Of a DNA stretch of 64,000 nt, positions 27,998-36,894 are shown piece after piece (within the stretch, counting starts at the first letter, position 1; each line of letters begins with the position of its first letter). The DNA is from Laceyella sacchari (lineage in GTDB: Bacteria; Bacillota; Bacilli; Thermoactinomycetales; Thermoactinomycetaceae), in NCBI RefSeq assembly GCF_004343255.1, contig NZ_SMDD01000002.1:124001-188000 (forward strand), in the 5' to 3' direction. The position numbers and the translations under genes are program-made. The notes beneath the pieces are model-generated. The model was not told where the DNA came from. It worked only from the letters and a program-made list of their open reading frames with translations, and did not search any database.

Positions 27998-28750
27998 ACG
28001 CTTACAATTCAACGACACCAAGTGATCTTGGATCTGCTGAAACAAAAGGGTGCTGTCAAGCTGCAAGAGCTTGTCCTAGCGACAGATTCGTCAGAATCCA
28101 CCATCCGCCGCGATTTGATCGAGTTGGAACGGCGCCGTCTCCTCAAGCGGATTCACGGCGGAGCCGCCTTGCTACAAACCAAGGGAGCCGAACCAACCAT
28201 TGCTGAAAAATCAACCAAAAACCTTCAAATCAAACAGCGCATCGCTGCAGCCGCCGCTTCCTTGGTTGAGCCCGGTGATTGCATCTATCTCGATGCGGGC
28301 AGCACCACATTGGAAATGGTGCCCCACCTGCAAGCCAAAAATCTGACCGTTGTCACCAACGGCTTCGCGCAATTGGAAGCACTGGCTGAACGGCAAATCC
28401 GCGCCTACTTGCTGGGGGGAATGATCAAATTGTCCACCCGCGCGATGATTGGGAGCATGGCCTTGGAGTCCTTGCGCCTCTATCGTTTTGACAAGTGTTT
28501 TTTAGGCACCAATGGCATTGATTTGGAGCTGGGATACACCACACCCGATCCCGAAGAAGCCATGATTAAAAAAACGGCGGCGCGCTTGGCCAGCCAGGCA
28601 TATGTGCTGGCGGACGGCCAGAAGTTCCATGAAGTGGCCTTCGCTAAAGTCGCTGACATCCATGAGATGCGCATCATCACCGACAAGCTCCCGGAAGAAC
28701 AGCGGCAATCCTATTTAAATCAGACCGACATTATTGAGGTGGACACATGA
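27998..28750 (+). CDS. fruR: DeoR-family fructose operon repressor FruR (non-standard ACG start)
   Basis: Represses the fructose operon until fructose 1-phosphate accumulates. The N-terminal HTH (RHQVILDLLKQKGAVKLQEL, SSESTIRRDLIELE, RIHGGA) and C-terminal sugar-phosphate domain (DAGSTTLEMVPHL, VVTNG) are clear. Homology and an AGGTG ribosome site 7 bases upstream place the start at 27998, where the codon is ACG followed by LTIQRHQ; this gives 250 residues, close to Bacillus FruR. The first standard start in frame is GTG 28022, which has no ribosome site and would remove the first eight residues. Its stop overlaps the fruK ATG. Confidence 0.88.
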   Translation, partial: TLTIQRHQVILDLLKQKGAVKLQELVLATDSSESTIRRDLIELERRRLLKRIHGGAALLQTKGAEPTIAEKSTKNLQIKQRIAAAAASLVEPGDCIYLDAGSTTLEMVPHLQAKNLTVVTNGFAQLEALAERQIRAYLLGGMIKLSTRAMIGSMALESLRLYRFDKCFLGTNGIDLELGYTTPDPEEAMIKKTAARLASQAYVLADGQKFHEVAFAKVADIHEMRIITDKLPEEQRQSYLNQTDIIEVDT

Positions 28751-29661
28751 TTTATACAGTAACACTCAATCCATCAATCGACTTTACCGTCCATGTTCAA
28801 ACCTTGCGCCGAGGCGAATTGAATCGCATGGACCAGGAACAGAAATACCCAGGCGGCAAAGGAATCAATGTCTCCCGCATTTTAGCGCGGATAGGGGTGG
28901 AAACCACCGCCCTCGGCTTTGTCGGCGGGTTCACCGGCACCTATCTCACCGAAGCATTGACGAGTGAGGGAGTGGCGCATGATTTTGTCCATATCGACGG
29001 GGATACACGCATCAACATCAAACTAAAGGAGCAGAGCGGGGAAACAGAAATCAATGGCGCAGGCCCTTCCATCCCCCCTGATCGCCTACAGCAATTTCTG
29101 CAAAAGCTGGAACGCCTCCAGCCCGGGGACATGCTGGTGCTCGCTGGCACCATTCCTCCTTCGCTCCCTCCTGACCTGTATCAAACACTGTTGGTCACCT
29201 ATGGCAAACGCGGCATCAAGGTGGTAGTCGATACGAGCGGTGAAGCACTCGCACGGGCGGTTCGCCACCATCCCTTTCTGATCAAACCAAATCACCACGA
29301 GCTGGGTGAATTATTTAACACGACCTTCACCTCGCTCGACGAAACGATCCCTTATGGCGAAAAGCTGTTAGCCCAAGGAATCAAGCATGTCATTGTATCG
29401 ATGGCCGACAAGGGCGCTCTGTTGTTCACCGCCGAAGGGATCTACCGATCTAACGTGCCACGCGGCACCGTAGTCAACTCTGTGGGCGCGGGTGATTCCT
29501 TGGTCGCTGGCTTCATCGGCCATCTGTCGCAACATGGTTCAGTGCCGGACGCATTCCGCTATGGTATTGCGACTGGCGGCGCTACCGCTTTTTCAGCGGA
29601 CTTGGCCAACCTAGACACGATCGAAGCCGTTTATCCACAAGTCGAGCTAACCAAACTGTAA
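28747..29661 (+). CDS. fruK: 1-phosphofructokinase FruK
   Basis: PfkB/ribokinase-family kinase phosphorylating fructose 1-phosphate to fructose 1,6-bisphosphate. The 304 residues include the N-terminal TLNPSIDFTV, the first signature GGKGINVSRIL and the catalytic signature VNSVGAGDSLVAGF with the base aspartate at about residue 248. The ATG overlaps the fruR stop (ATGA). Second gene of fruR-fruK-fruA, acting directly on the product of the FruA permease. Confidence 0.96.
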   Translation: MIYTVTLNPSIDFTVHVQTLRRGELNRMDQEQKYPGGKGINVSRILARIGVETTALGFVGGFTGTYLTEALTSEGVAHDFVHIDGDTRINIKLKEQSGETEINGAGPSIPPDRLQQFLQKLERLQPGDMLVLAGTIPPSLPPDLYQTLLVTYGKRGIKVVVDTSGEALARAVRHHPFLIKPNHHELGELFNTTFTSLDETIPYGEKLLAQGIKHVIVSMADKGALLFTAEGIYRSNVPRGTVVNSVGAGDSLVAGFIGHLSQHGSVPDAFRYGIATGGATAFSADLANLDTIEAVYPQVELTKL

Positions 29662-29672
29662 GGAGGGGCCTC

Positions 29673-31517
29673 ATGAAGATTACAGACCTATTAAAACCGG
29701 ACACCATCATCATGGAACTCCAAGCGACCACCAAAGAGGCAGTCATCGATGAACTGGTCGCCAAATTAGATGAAGCGGGACGGCTCGCAGACCGCAACAA
29801 ATTTAAAGAAGCGATTCTCAAGCGGGAAGCGTCGGGATCGACGGGCATCGGCGACGGCATCGCCATTCCCCACGCCAAAACGGATGCCGTCAAAACACCG
29901 TCTATCTGCTTCGGCAAAAGCGTTCAAGGCATCGATTATGAAGCGCTTGACGGCCAACCAGCCCATTTATTCTTTATGATCGCCGCTGGTGAGGGGGCAG
30001 ATGAAGCCCATCTTGAAACCTTGTCGCGCCTGTCCGTTCTTCTGATGGACAGCACCTTCCGCCAACAGTTGGAACAAGCCCACACGGCGGAAGAGTTGGT
30101 AGCGCTCATCCAAGACAAAGAATTGGAAAACGAGCCGGAAGAAACGGCATCCACCGACACCACCGAACAGCTCATATTGGCGGTGACCGCCTGCCCCACG
30201 GGCATTGCCCACACATATATGGCCGCTGACGCGCTCAACGCAAAAGCGCGGGAAATGGGCCTTACCATCAAAGTGGAAACCAATGGGTCAACCGGTGTGA
30301 AAAACAAACTCACACCAGAAGATATTGCTCAAGCGACCGCCATTATCGTAGCCGCCGACAAACAGGTTGAGATGAGCCGTTTTCATGGAAAGCCCGTCAT
30401 TCAAGTGCGTGTCGCCGAAGCCATCCATCAGCCGGAACGGCTCCTTACAGCCGCTCTCCGGCAGGAGGCCCCTCTCTATGTTGCGGACAACACCTCAGGC
30501 AGCACGGAATCCTCTCGGGGAGGTGCTGGTTTCTACAAGCACTTGATGAATGGTGTGAGCAACATGTTGCCGTTTGTGGTGGGGGGCGGTGTGCTGATCG
30601 CCTTGGCCTTCGCCTGGGGTGGCATTGAGGCCAAAGGGCCTGTCGCCGAAATGTTGATGAAAATCGGCAGTGAAGGAGCGTTCCATTTCCTCGTGCCCAT
30701 TTTGGCTGGCTTTATTGCGATGAGCATCGCTGACCGTCCTGGCTTCGCTCCCGGGGTTGTTGGCGGTTTCTTGGCAGCCTCTGCGCAAGCCGGTTTTTTG
30801 GGCGGGTTGATCGCCGGTTTTTTAGCCGGATACATCGTGGTCGGCCTGAAAAAAGTATTGGCCTTCATACCTGAACAGCTCGACGGGATCAAACCGGTCC
30901 TCTTGTATCCCGTGTTGGGCATCCTGTTCACCGGCATCCTGATGATCACCGTTGTCAACGGCCCGGTAGGCGCGCTAAACAAGGCGCTTTCCGCTTGGCT
31001 TAGTGGCCTCTCCGGCACCAACGCTGTCCTGTTGGGTGTGATCTTGGGTGGCATGATGGCCGCGGATATGGGAGGTCCCATCAACAAAGCGGCTTTCACA
31101 TTCGGCCTCGCCTGCATGGAAGCGAGCAACTTCGGCCCACATGCTGCGGTGATGGCTGGCGGAATGGTTCCACCATTGGGCATCGCGTTAGCCACCACAT
31201 TCTTCAAGCGCAAATTTAGTGACTCTGAGCGGAAAGCGGGTTTGACCAATTATCTCCTGGGAGCCTCATTTATCACGGAAGGAGCGATTCCCTTCGCGGC
31301 CGCTGACCCCTTGCGTGTTTTGGCAAGCTGCATTGTCGGAGCGGCTGTCGCTGGCGGATTATCCTTGTGGCTAGGGATCACACTGCCCGCGCCTCACGGT
31401 GGATTGTTCGTCATCCCCCTCGTCAACAAGCCGTTCCATTACGCGGCGGCCATTGTGGTGGGTTCTCTCGTTACTGCCATCGCACTAGGCATTTGGAAAC
31501 AGCCAAGGCAGGATTAA
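29673..31517 (+). CDS. fruA: fructose-specific PTS permease EIIABC FruA
   Basis: Imports fructose and delivers fructose 1-phosphate. Domain order over 614 residues: EIIA (about 1-148) with the phosphorylated histidine in GIAIPHAKTD; EIIB (about 168-265) with the cysteine in VTACPTGIAHTYMAA; EIIC (about 285-610) with several membrane helices and the conserved GAIPFAAADP. All catalytic residues are present, so this component looks intact even though the enzyme I gene in this window is interrupted. ATG 29673 has AAGGAGGGG. Last gene of the operon; a MITE-like repeat follows at once. Confidence 0.96.
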   Translation: MKITDLLKPDTIIMELQATTKEAVIDELVAKLDEAGRLADRNKFKEAILKREASGSTGIGDGIAIPHAKTDAVKTPSICFGKSVQGIDYEALDGQPAHLFFMIAAGEGADEAHLETLSRLSVLLMDSTFRQQLEQAHTAEELVALIQDKELENEPEETASTDTTEQLILAVTACPTGIAHTYMAADALNAKAREMGLTIKVETNGSTGVKNKLTPEDIAQATAIIVAADKQVEMSRFHGKPVIQVRVAEAIHQPERLLTAALRQEAPLYVADNTSGSTESSRGGAGFYKHLMNGVSNMLPFVVGGGVLIALAFAWGGIEAKGPVAEMLMKIGSEGAFHFLVPILAGFIAMSIADRPGFAPGVVGGFLAASAQAGFLGGLIAGFLAGYIVVGLKKVLAFIPEQLDGIKPVLLYPVLGILFTGILMITVVNGPVGALNKALSAWLSGLSGTNAVLLGVILGGMMAADMGGPINKAAFTFGLACMEASNFGPHAAVMAGGMVPPLGIALATTFFKRKFSDSERKAGLTNYLLGASFITEGAIPFAAADPLRVLASCIVGAAVAGGLSLWLGITLPAPHGGLFVIPLVNKPFHYAAAIVVGSLVTAIALGIWKQPRQD

Positions 31518-31521
31518 CACC

Positions 31522-31655
31522 AAGGTGTGTCTGATAAATAGGCTAGCGGCTCCAAAACCATTTTCTTATTCGCTTCACGCGTGGCGAGGCGCTCATCGAG
31601 AAAAGGTTTTTTCGCCGCTTCTTCCCCACAAACTTGATTTGCCAAACACGCCCTG
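31522..31655 (-). repeat. MITE-like repeat, copy 2
   Basis: About 134 bases, reverse-complement relative of copy 1 at 14561. Ends AAGGTGTGTCTGATAAAT and GGCAAATC...; the outer end reads GGCGTGTTTGGCAAATCAAG on the minus strand. It contains the roughly 28-base segment missing from copy 1. It sits 4 bases after the fruA stop codon. No transposase. Confidence 0.75.
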
Positions 31656-31765
31656 GCGGCAAACGGACAACAGATGGCTTTTTTTGCAAAAACTGATCTC
31701 ATCCTCCCCATTTTCAGCTATAATATACTTTTGTAAGCAACTTCTAATTTGGAAGGTGAATCTTG

Positions 31766-32242
31766 ATGAGCAAAGCAAACGGTTTTGTCAACAGTTGGTT
31801 GCGTCACCGCCTGGTCCTCTTGGAGTTGTTGGAGCATTTGCAAGACGAGCATTTGGATTATCGCCCTTGGGAAAAAGGCATGTCCCTGAAAGAATTGGTC
31901 TTGCACATACTGCAATCCGCTGACATGTTTGTCAATTCGGTTATCGCAGGACATTTTGTATCCCCTGCTGAGCCGGAAAAAGCTGTGAACACCGTCGCCG
32001 AGTTGCGGGAGTTGGCGCAAGCACTGACCGACAAAAACCGCCAATCCTTGTCCAGCCTGCCGGATGAAAAGTTTGCCGCGATGGTGGACGTGACCAAACC
32101 ATTTGGTCGTCCGTTTTCGGGTGAAGTGCTCTTGCAAATGATGCGGGATCATGAGATCCACCACAAAGGGCAACTGTACACTTATGCGCGGATCGTCGGG
32201 GTGGAAACGCTGCCACTGTTTGTCAAATTACAATTGGATTAA
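31766..32242 (+). CDS. DinB-family protein
   Basis: 158 residues with the DinB-like four-helix pattern: an N-terminal helix with LRHRLVLLELLEHL, the first likely metal histidine in ELVLHILQSADMFV (about residue 49), and the HEIHHKGQLYTYARI helix with the C-terminal histidines, a well-conserved DinB signature. Members are putative thiol-dependent transferases; the substrate is unknown. ATG 31766 or the adjacent TTG 31763 follow GGAAGGTG. A TATAAT lies about 45 bases upstream. Followed by a strong terminator. Only distantly similar to the DinB gene at 14073. Confidence 0.85.
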   Translation: MSKANGFVNSWLRHRLVLLELLEHLQDEHLDYRPWEKGMSLKELVLHILQSADMFVNSVIAGHFVSPAEPEKAVNTVAELRELAQALTDKNRQSLSSLPDEKFAAMVDVTKPFGRPFSGEVLLQMMRDHEIHHKGQLYTYARIVGVETLPLFVKLQLD

Positions 32243-32277
32243 GGGCGACGCGCCGTTGGCAACTGCCATCGCTGTTC

Positions 32278-32316
32278 AGCCGAGTCGTGGATTCCCTTCC
32301 ATGACTCGGCTTTTTC
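32278..32316 (+). terminator. terminator after the DinB-family gene
   Basis: AGCCGAGTC/GACTCGGCT arms followed by TTTTT; it also lies at the end of the convergent Sel1-repeat gene. Confidence 0.88.
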
Positions 32317-34095
32317 TCATAATCTGAACAGATTCCAAAGGCCACCTTTTTTCTTTTTCAACCATTGTCCGGCTTTGGCATCCCCTGCCTCCGCCGCTTT
32401 GGTCAACCATCTTTCTCCCGCGGCAATATCTTGCGCCATGACCTTTCCTTCGATCAGTGCACAGCCATATTCCCGCATCGCGATCACCTCACCCGCTTCC
32501 GCCGCTTTGCGGAGCCAATATTGCCCCTCCACCAGGTCTGGAACATATCCGATACCGTATAACAAGCGGTAACCCAAGACGCGCATGGCGATCGGCTCTT
32601 CTTTCTCCGCCGCCCACCGCAACCACGCTTTGCCCTCGGCCACATTTTGCTGCAAGCCGTCCCCTTCCATTAAACGATGACCTAGAATCCGCATGGCCAC
32701 CGGATATTCCGCTTCTGCCGACCGGCGTAACCACATCTCCCCTTCGTGCGCATTCTGGATCAATCCATCTCCCGCCAGCAGACGGCGACCCAACTCCATC
32801 ATCGACCATTTTTCACCCGCTTGCGACGCTTTCCTGAGCCATTTTTCCCCCCCGATCATATCTTGCTGCAGTTGTTTACCAGTCAGTTTCTTATAAGCCA
32901 GATGAGCCATCGCCAACTCATCCCCTGCCTCTGCTGCCTTGGCTAGCCACCGTTCCCCGGAAATCACATCCTGGCGCAGGACCGTTCCTTCGATCAATGC
33001 CATGCCCCACTCCCTCATCGCAACCACTTCACCCGCTTCTACGGCTTTGCGGAGCCAGTACTCACCCTGCTCCTGATCCCGCTCATACCCAACGCCGTGC
33101 AACAAGCGGTAGCCTAAAATGCGCATAGCAATCGGCTCTTCTTTCTCCGCCGCCCGCTGAATCCACCGTTTTCCCTCTACCTCGTTTCGCTTAAGACCGT
33201 CTCCTTCCAGCAAACGGTAACCCAAGATGCGCATCGCATCTGGATATTCCGCTTCTGCCGACCGGCGCAACCACTTCTCTCCTTCCACCGCATCCTGACG
33301 TAACCCTTCCCCGACTATCAAGCGATAGCCCAATTCCATCATCGACCATCTGTCACCTGCATGCGACGCTTTTCTGAGCCATTTTTCCCCTTCGACCACA
33401 TCTTGCTTCACTTGCTTGCCCGTCAAATGCCGATAGGCCATCTCCGCCATCGACCATACATCCCCTGCCTCTGCCGCCTTGGCCAGCCATTTCATTCCTT
33501 CTGAGACTTTGTCATTATTCTCTATCAGGTTTGTTTGCGCTGCTATCGCCGACTCCTGTTCCATGGTGCCGGTCGCTCCGGGATCAGTAGACATGACCTG
33601 TTTCAATTTCTTCTCCAGCGCCTTTTCCAAGATCTCTTCAATCCGATCCAGACTAATGTTTTCCGGACTTGTCGGGCGAGGATGAACATACCCCTCATGC
33701 ATGAATGACGGGTTTACGTACTGTTTCATAAACCATACACTTAATTCATATAAGATGCGGTGTGCGCGCAAGGCTTGTTCAATGCTCTCGTATTTCGGAT
33801 TGTGAACGGCCTTGTTCCCTTCTGTCCGCACAAAATCAAAGTGGCTCCGCATCACTTCGGTGATCGCCCCTTGTTGCGCCAACGCTTTCAACCTTTCGTA
33901 TTGGGTGGCGGATACCAGCTTGGCTCGCCCTTCCTTGGCGGCGATCAGCTTGGCCAATTCTTCGCCGAACACCCTCGCTTTAGCCAACGATGCGTGGGGA
34001 TCATCAAAAAGATTTCGTTCTAACTGTTCACCTAACCTCACCAAATCGACGGATACATCTGCTAAAAAAGAAAACAATCCATGGTTGCTCACCAT
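32317..34095 (-). CDS. DUF4145-like / Sel1-repeat protein
   Basis: 592 residues from ATG 34095, chosen because AAGGAG lies directly before it; an ATG ten codons upstream is less well placed. The N-terminal about 130 residues (LVRLGEQLERNLFDDP, HFDFVRTEGNKAVHNP, ILYELSVWF) look like the DUF4145-type helical domain found at the start of restriction and helicase proteins. A linker follows, then about eleven 36-residue Sel1-type repeats. They form two similar six-unit blocks (about 205-400 and 400-590), e.g. AMRILGYRLLEGDG and EGEKWLRRSAEAEYP recurring. Probably a protein-protein scaffold. It is near a second Sel1 protein whose repeats match one block closely. Confidence 0.75.
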   Translation of the reverse strand: MVSNHGLFSFLADVSVDLVRLGEQLERNLFDDPHASLAKARVFGEELAKLIAAKEGRAKLVSATQYERLKALAQQGAITEVMRSHFDFVRTEGNKAVHNPKYESIEQALRAHRILYELSVWFMKQYVNPSFMHEGYVHPRPTSPENISLDRIEEILEKALEKKLKQVMSTDPGATGTMEQESAIAAQTNLIENNDKVSEGMKWLAKAAEAGDVWSMAEMAYRHLTGKQVKQDVVEGEKWLRKASHAGDRWSMMELGYRLIVGEGLRQDAVEGEKWLRRSAEAEYPDAMRILGYRLLEGDGLKRNEVEGKRWIQRAAEKEEPIAMRILGYRLLHGVGYERDQEQGEYWLRKAVEAGEVVAMREWGMALIEGTVLRQDVISGERWLAKAAEAGDELAMAHLAYKKLTGKQLQQDMIGGEKWLRKASQAGEKWSMMELGRRLLAGDGLIQNAHEGEMWLRRSAEAEYPVAMRILGHRLMEGDGLQQNVAEGKAWLRWAAEKEEPIAMRVLGYRLLYGIGYVPDLVEGQYWLRKAAEAGEVIAMREYGCALIEGKVMAQDIAAGERWLTKAAEAGDAKAGQWLKKKKGGLWNLFRL

Positions 34096-34176
34096 CAAAC
34101 TCTCCTTATTGGATAGATCATGCATGAAGTAAATCCTTACATCATAAATAATTCATCAGTTCGTATAAAACGAATA

Positions 34177-34209
34177 ACCCGGCATTCCCATGACGGGCGA
34201 ATGCCGGGT
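34177..34209 (-). terminator. terminator after the thioesterase gene
   Basis: Perfect 11-bp arms ACCCGGCATTC and GAATGCCGGGT with an 11-base loop, followed on the minus strand by a weakly T-rich tract. Confidence 0.65.
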
Positions 34210-34226
34210 CTGGCCACAGCGCACGG

Positions 34227-34973
34227 CTACTTCTCCACTGCCGCCACAATCTGTTCCAAAGCGTCCGTATTTTCTTGAAACAAATAAAAGTGACCCCCTG
34301 CAAACTGCTGCATAACAAACCCACCCGCTGTCATCTGTTGCCAAGCCGCCAACTCCTCCTGTTTCACATCAGGGTCCTCGATTCCGCCAAACGCCAAAAT
34401 GGGGCAGGCCAACGGCTCCTCTTCACGGTAAACGTAGCGGTCCACCAACGCAAAATCGGCTCGAATGATGGGAAGGATCAATTCCATCAACTCCCGGTTC
34501 GCTAATACCTCTTCCGGAGTACCATTCAATTCGCGCAACTGATTGATCAATTCCTCGTCGGAAAAGTCATATCCGAGAGGTTTGCTCCGGGGGATGTGCG
34601 GCGCCTGTTTGGCAGAAACAATTAACTTCTGCGGCAACGGACGGTTCCGCCTGCGCAATTCCCGCGCCAGCTCAAACCCGATCAACGCTCCCATGCTATG
34701 TCCAAAAATAAGGAAAGGTTGATCCAGATAGGGCTCCAATTCATCAGCCAGTTGCGGCACCAGTCGCTCAATCGAGGACACCGGCTCTTCCAATAGACGA
34801 TTTTCGCGGCCCGGCAACTGAACCGGACACACCTCGATCCGATTGGAAAACCGAGCTTGCCATTGGGTGAAAATCGAGGCACTGCCCCCTGCGTATGGAA
34901 AGCAAAACAGACGCAGCTCCGCTTGCGGATTCGGCTTGCGGTACATCAACACCTGATTTGTTTTGGTAGTCAT
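34227..34973 (-). CDS. type II thioesterase (TEII), orphan
   Basis: Alpha/beta hydrolase of the GrsT/SrfAD type that clears misacylated carrier domains of non-ribosomal peptide or polyketide synthases. The 248 residues contain LFCFPYAGGSAS, VCPVQLPGREN, the nucleophile elbow FGHSMGA (Ser about 95) and the C-terminal catalytic histidine in GGHFYLF. ATG 34973 has GGAGAG upstream. No synthetase, carrier protein or phosphopantetheinyl transferase is present in the window, so its partner lies elsewhere. It sits between two Sel1-repeat genes in the same orientation. Confidence 0.9.
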   Translation of the reverse strand: MTTKTNQVLMYRKPNPQAELRLFCFPYAGGSASIFTQWQARFSNRIEVCPVQLPGRENRLLEEPVSSIERLVPQLADELEPYLDQPFLIFGHSMGALIGFELARELRRRNRPLPQKLIVSAKQAPHIPRSKPLGYDFSDEELINQLRELNGTPEEVLANRELMELILPIIRADFALVDRYVYREEEPLACPILAFGGIEDPDVKQEELAAWQQMTAGGFVMQQFAGGHFYLFQENTDALEQIVAAVEK

Positions 34974-35131
34974 CCCGACACTCTCCAATCTATGTAGACG
35001 CGATTTCAAATCTTGCTCGCCCCATGAAGGGCTTTGGCATCGACTGGCTGCGAATCCGGAGGAGTGGCGACCTACGCCCCCACTCCCTTGCTATATCAGA
35101 CCGTTCTTCTTGCAGGGCATGATGGGTACGG

Positions 35132-35758
35132 TTACTTTTTGGAGACACCGTTGATCAAGTAATTGCCCCACTCACGCATGGCCACCACTTCACCCGCTTC
35201 AGCCGCTTTTTGCAACCAAAGCTCTCCTTCTTCGATGTTTTGCGGGAAGGTGATACCATTGAGCAGACGGTAACCCAGAATCCGCATTGCAATCGCCTCA
35301 CCTGCCTCAGCTGCTCTGCGAATCCAGACTTCCCCTTCTTCCAAGTCTTGTTCCAAACCGTCACCTTCCAACAAGCGGTAACCCAAGATGCGCATGGCCA
35401 CCGGATAATTGGCTTCAGCCGACAGTCGCAGCCACTTCTCCCCTTCGACTGCATCCTGAGCCAATCCTTCTCCCACGATCAACCGGTATCCAAGCTCCAT
35501 CATCGCCCACTTGTCATTGGCCTCAGCTGCTCTGCGCAACCACTTTTCACCTTCAACCAGGTTTTGCCGCACCTTGTTGCCTGTCAAAAGCAGGTATGCC
35601 AACTCCGCCATGGACCATACATCCCCCGCTTCGGCGGCTTTAATCATCCATTTAATGCCTTCATCCTGGCGCAGGCGTTCTTTCTCTTCATGAAAGTCAA
35701 GCACTTGCCCATTTCCTTGTGCTTCTGTCTCTTGATTTTCATGTTCAAATTGACTCAC
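35132..35758 (-). CDS. Sel1-repeat protein, 208 aa
   Basis: GTG 35758 (GGGGGAGATG upstream) opens a short acidic N-terminus and then five Sel1-type repeats of 36 residues (IKWMIKAAEAGDVWSMAELAY, VEGEKWLRLSAEANYP, AMRILGYRLLEGDGLEQ). The unit is nearly the same as one block of the larger protein at 32317-34095, so the two genes are paralogues produced by repeat-block duplication. It lacks the DUF4145-like domain. It lies upstream of the thioesterase gene in the same direction. Function unknown; solenoid adaptor suspected. Confidence 0.8.
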   Translation of the reverse strand: MSQFEHENQETEAQGNGQVLDFHEEKERLRQDEGIKWMIKAAEAGDVWSMAELAYLLLTGNKVRQNLVEGEKWLRRAAEANDKWAMMELGYRLIVGEGLAQDAVEGEKWLRLSAEANYPVAMRILGYRLLEGDGLEQDLEEGEVWIRRAAEAGEAIAMRILGYRLLNGITFPQNIEEGELWLQKAAEAGEVVAMREWGNYLINGVSKK

Positions 35759-35918
35759 TGCCCCATCTCCCCCTATAAAAAAATGAATAAATACCTTTCA
35801 ACGATTCTATTATACTAAACCTGCACTGATTAAAAATCTTAATTTTGTAAAATACAAGTCAAAATAGGAACGATTTAACGCTAAACCTCCCCTTTTTGAA
35901 ATAAGTAACACGAAAAAA

Positions 35919-35957
35919 TGTTTCCGGGCACGCGCTACAAGCCGCTTACCGGAAACA
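35919..35957 (-). terminator. terminator after the SGNH esterase gene
   Basis: TGTTTCCGG/CCGGAAACA arms, with TTTTTTCG following on the minus strand. Confidence 0.8.
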
Positions 35958-35976
35958 CTTTCTCTTGCGATCAACG

Positions 35977-36759
35977 TCAGCGAAGTGACGCATAACCCAA
36001 TTGGCGAAATGCCTCAGCAATCAGCCGTTGCCCCTGGTCATTGGGGTGAACACCATCCCAAAAAAGTAATCCTTTGGCACCCGGGTCTTGATCATGATTC
36101 GGGCCATTAAAGGCATCGTAAACCTTAGCTACGGCATACCCCTTGGTTTGCCGCTCGTGAATATGGCGGTTGATCTCATCGAGATAAGGCTTCAATATTT
36201 CAAACCGGCTTTTGCTTCGGTCTGCACCAGCGGCATGTTTGTCTTCATCGACAAAGGGATTGTACACATCCATCGTCCGGTACAAGGTTGGTTGCCCAGC
36301 GCGCAAGCGTTGGATACTGTCGACGATCTGGTCCCAATTCCGCTTGAAATGAGCAACGGCTTGGCGCAGACAATCCTCTTGGTCAACGCCCCCGCACGTC
36401 CCTCTGATATAGCTGTTGCGCGCACCAAGCAGATCATTGCCGCCGATATTCCAAGTAATCACTTGGGCGCTGGCAACCGCATGGCGCAAATCTGCATCCG
36501 TTTGTAACGCCTTTGCCAAATCAGCGCTCGTCCAGCCATTTACACTCTGATTGGTCAACAAAACATCATTTCCCGTATCAGCTGCGATATAATCCCGGTA
36601 GCGATATACATACCCATACCAAGAACCAAAACCGGTGCCAAGCGAGTCACCCAAAGCAGTGTAGCGCCAGGTGGTAGCAGCAAAAGTTGGAGAAGCAGTC
36701 GACAGGAGGGAGACAAGCGTTGTCATCAACACCAGTAACAACAGGCGGCCTTTGTTCAC
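35977..36759 (-). CDS. secreted SGNH/GDSL hydrolase
   Basis: Esterase or lipase of the SGNH fold. From GTG 36759 (ATGAGGTG at a good distance) 260 residues: a signal peptide with basic start NKGR, hydrophobic core LLLLVLMTTLVSLLSTA and cleavage near PTFAATT. Block I GDSLG with the nucleophile serine, Asn block NIGGNDLLG, and block V DGVHPNDQG with catalytic Asp and His follow. A disulfide-capable pair lies in GTCGGVDQEDC. An in-frame ATG at 36786 has no ribosome site. Substrate not deducible. Single gene with its own terminator. Confidence 0.9.
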   Translation of the reverse strand: MNKGRLLLLVLMTTLVSLLSTASPTFAATTWRYTALGDSLGTGFGSWYGYVYRYRDYIAADTGNDVLLTNQSVNGWTSADLAKALQTDADLRHAVASAQVITWNIGGNDLLGARNSYIRGTCGGVDQEDCLRQAVAHFKRNWDQIVDSIQRLRAGQPTLYRTMDVYNPFVDEDKHAAGADRSKSRFEILKPYLDEINRHIHERQTKGYAVAKVYDAFNGPNHDQDPGAKGLLFWDGVHPNDQGQRLIAEAFRQLGYASLR

Positions 36760-36894
36760 AACAGTCACCTCATTTATATCGAGCATGGTTTTATACTTAT
36801 GTTATCATATTATTCTGAATAATCATCAGCAACACCCCTTTCACCTCCCGGCCGGCCGCAAGTGCATGTACGCACCCTGCAGCCGGCAAGCCGT

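Noticed and set aside
30533-31249. Minus-strand open frame of 238 codons
   Set aside because: Antisense to the EIIC part of fruA; low-complexity composition typical of a shadow frame.
31514-31711. Minus-strand 65-codon frame downstream of fruA
   Set aside because: It is the translation of the MITE-like repeat; copy 1 of the repeat does not keep the frame open.
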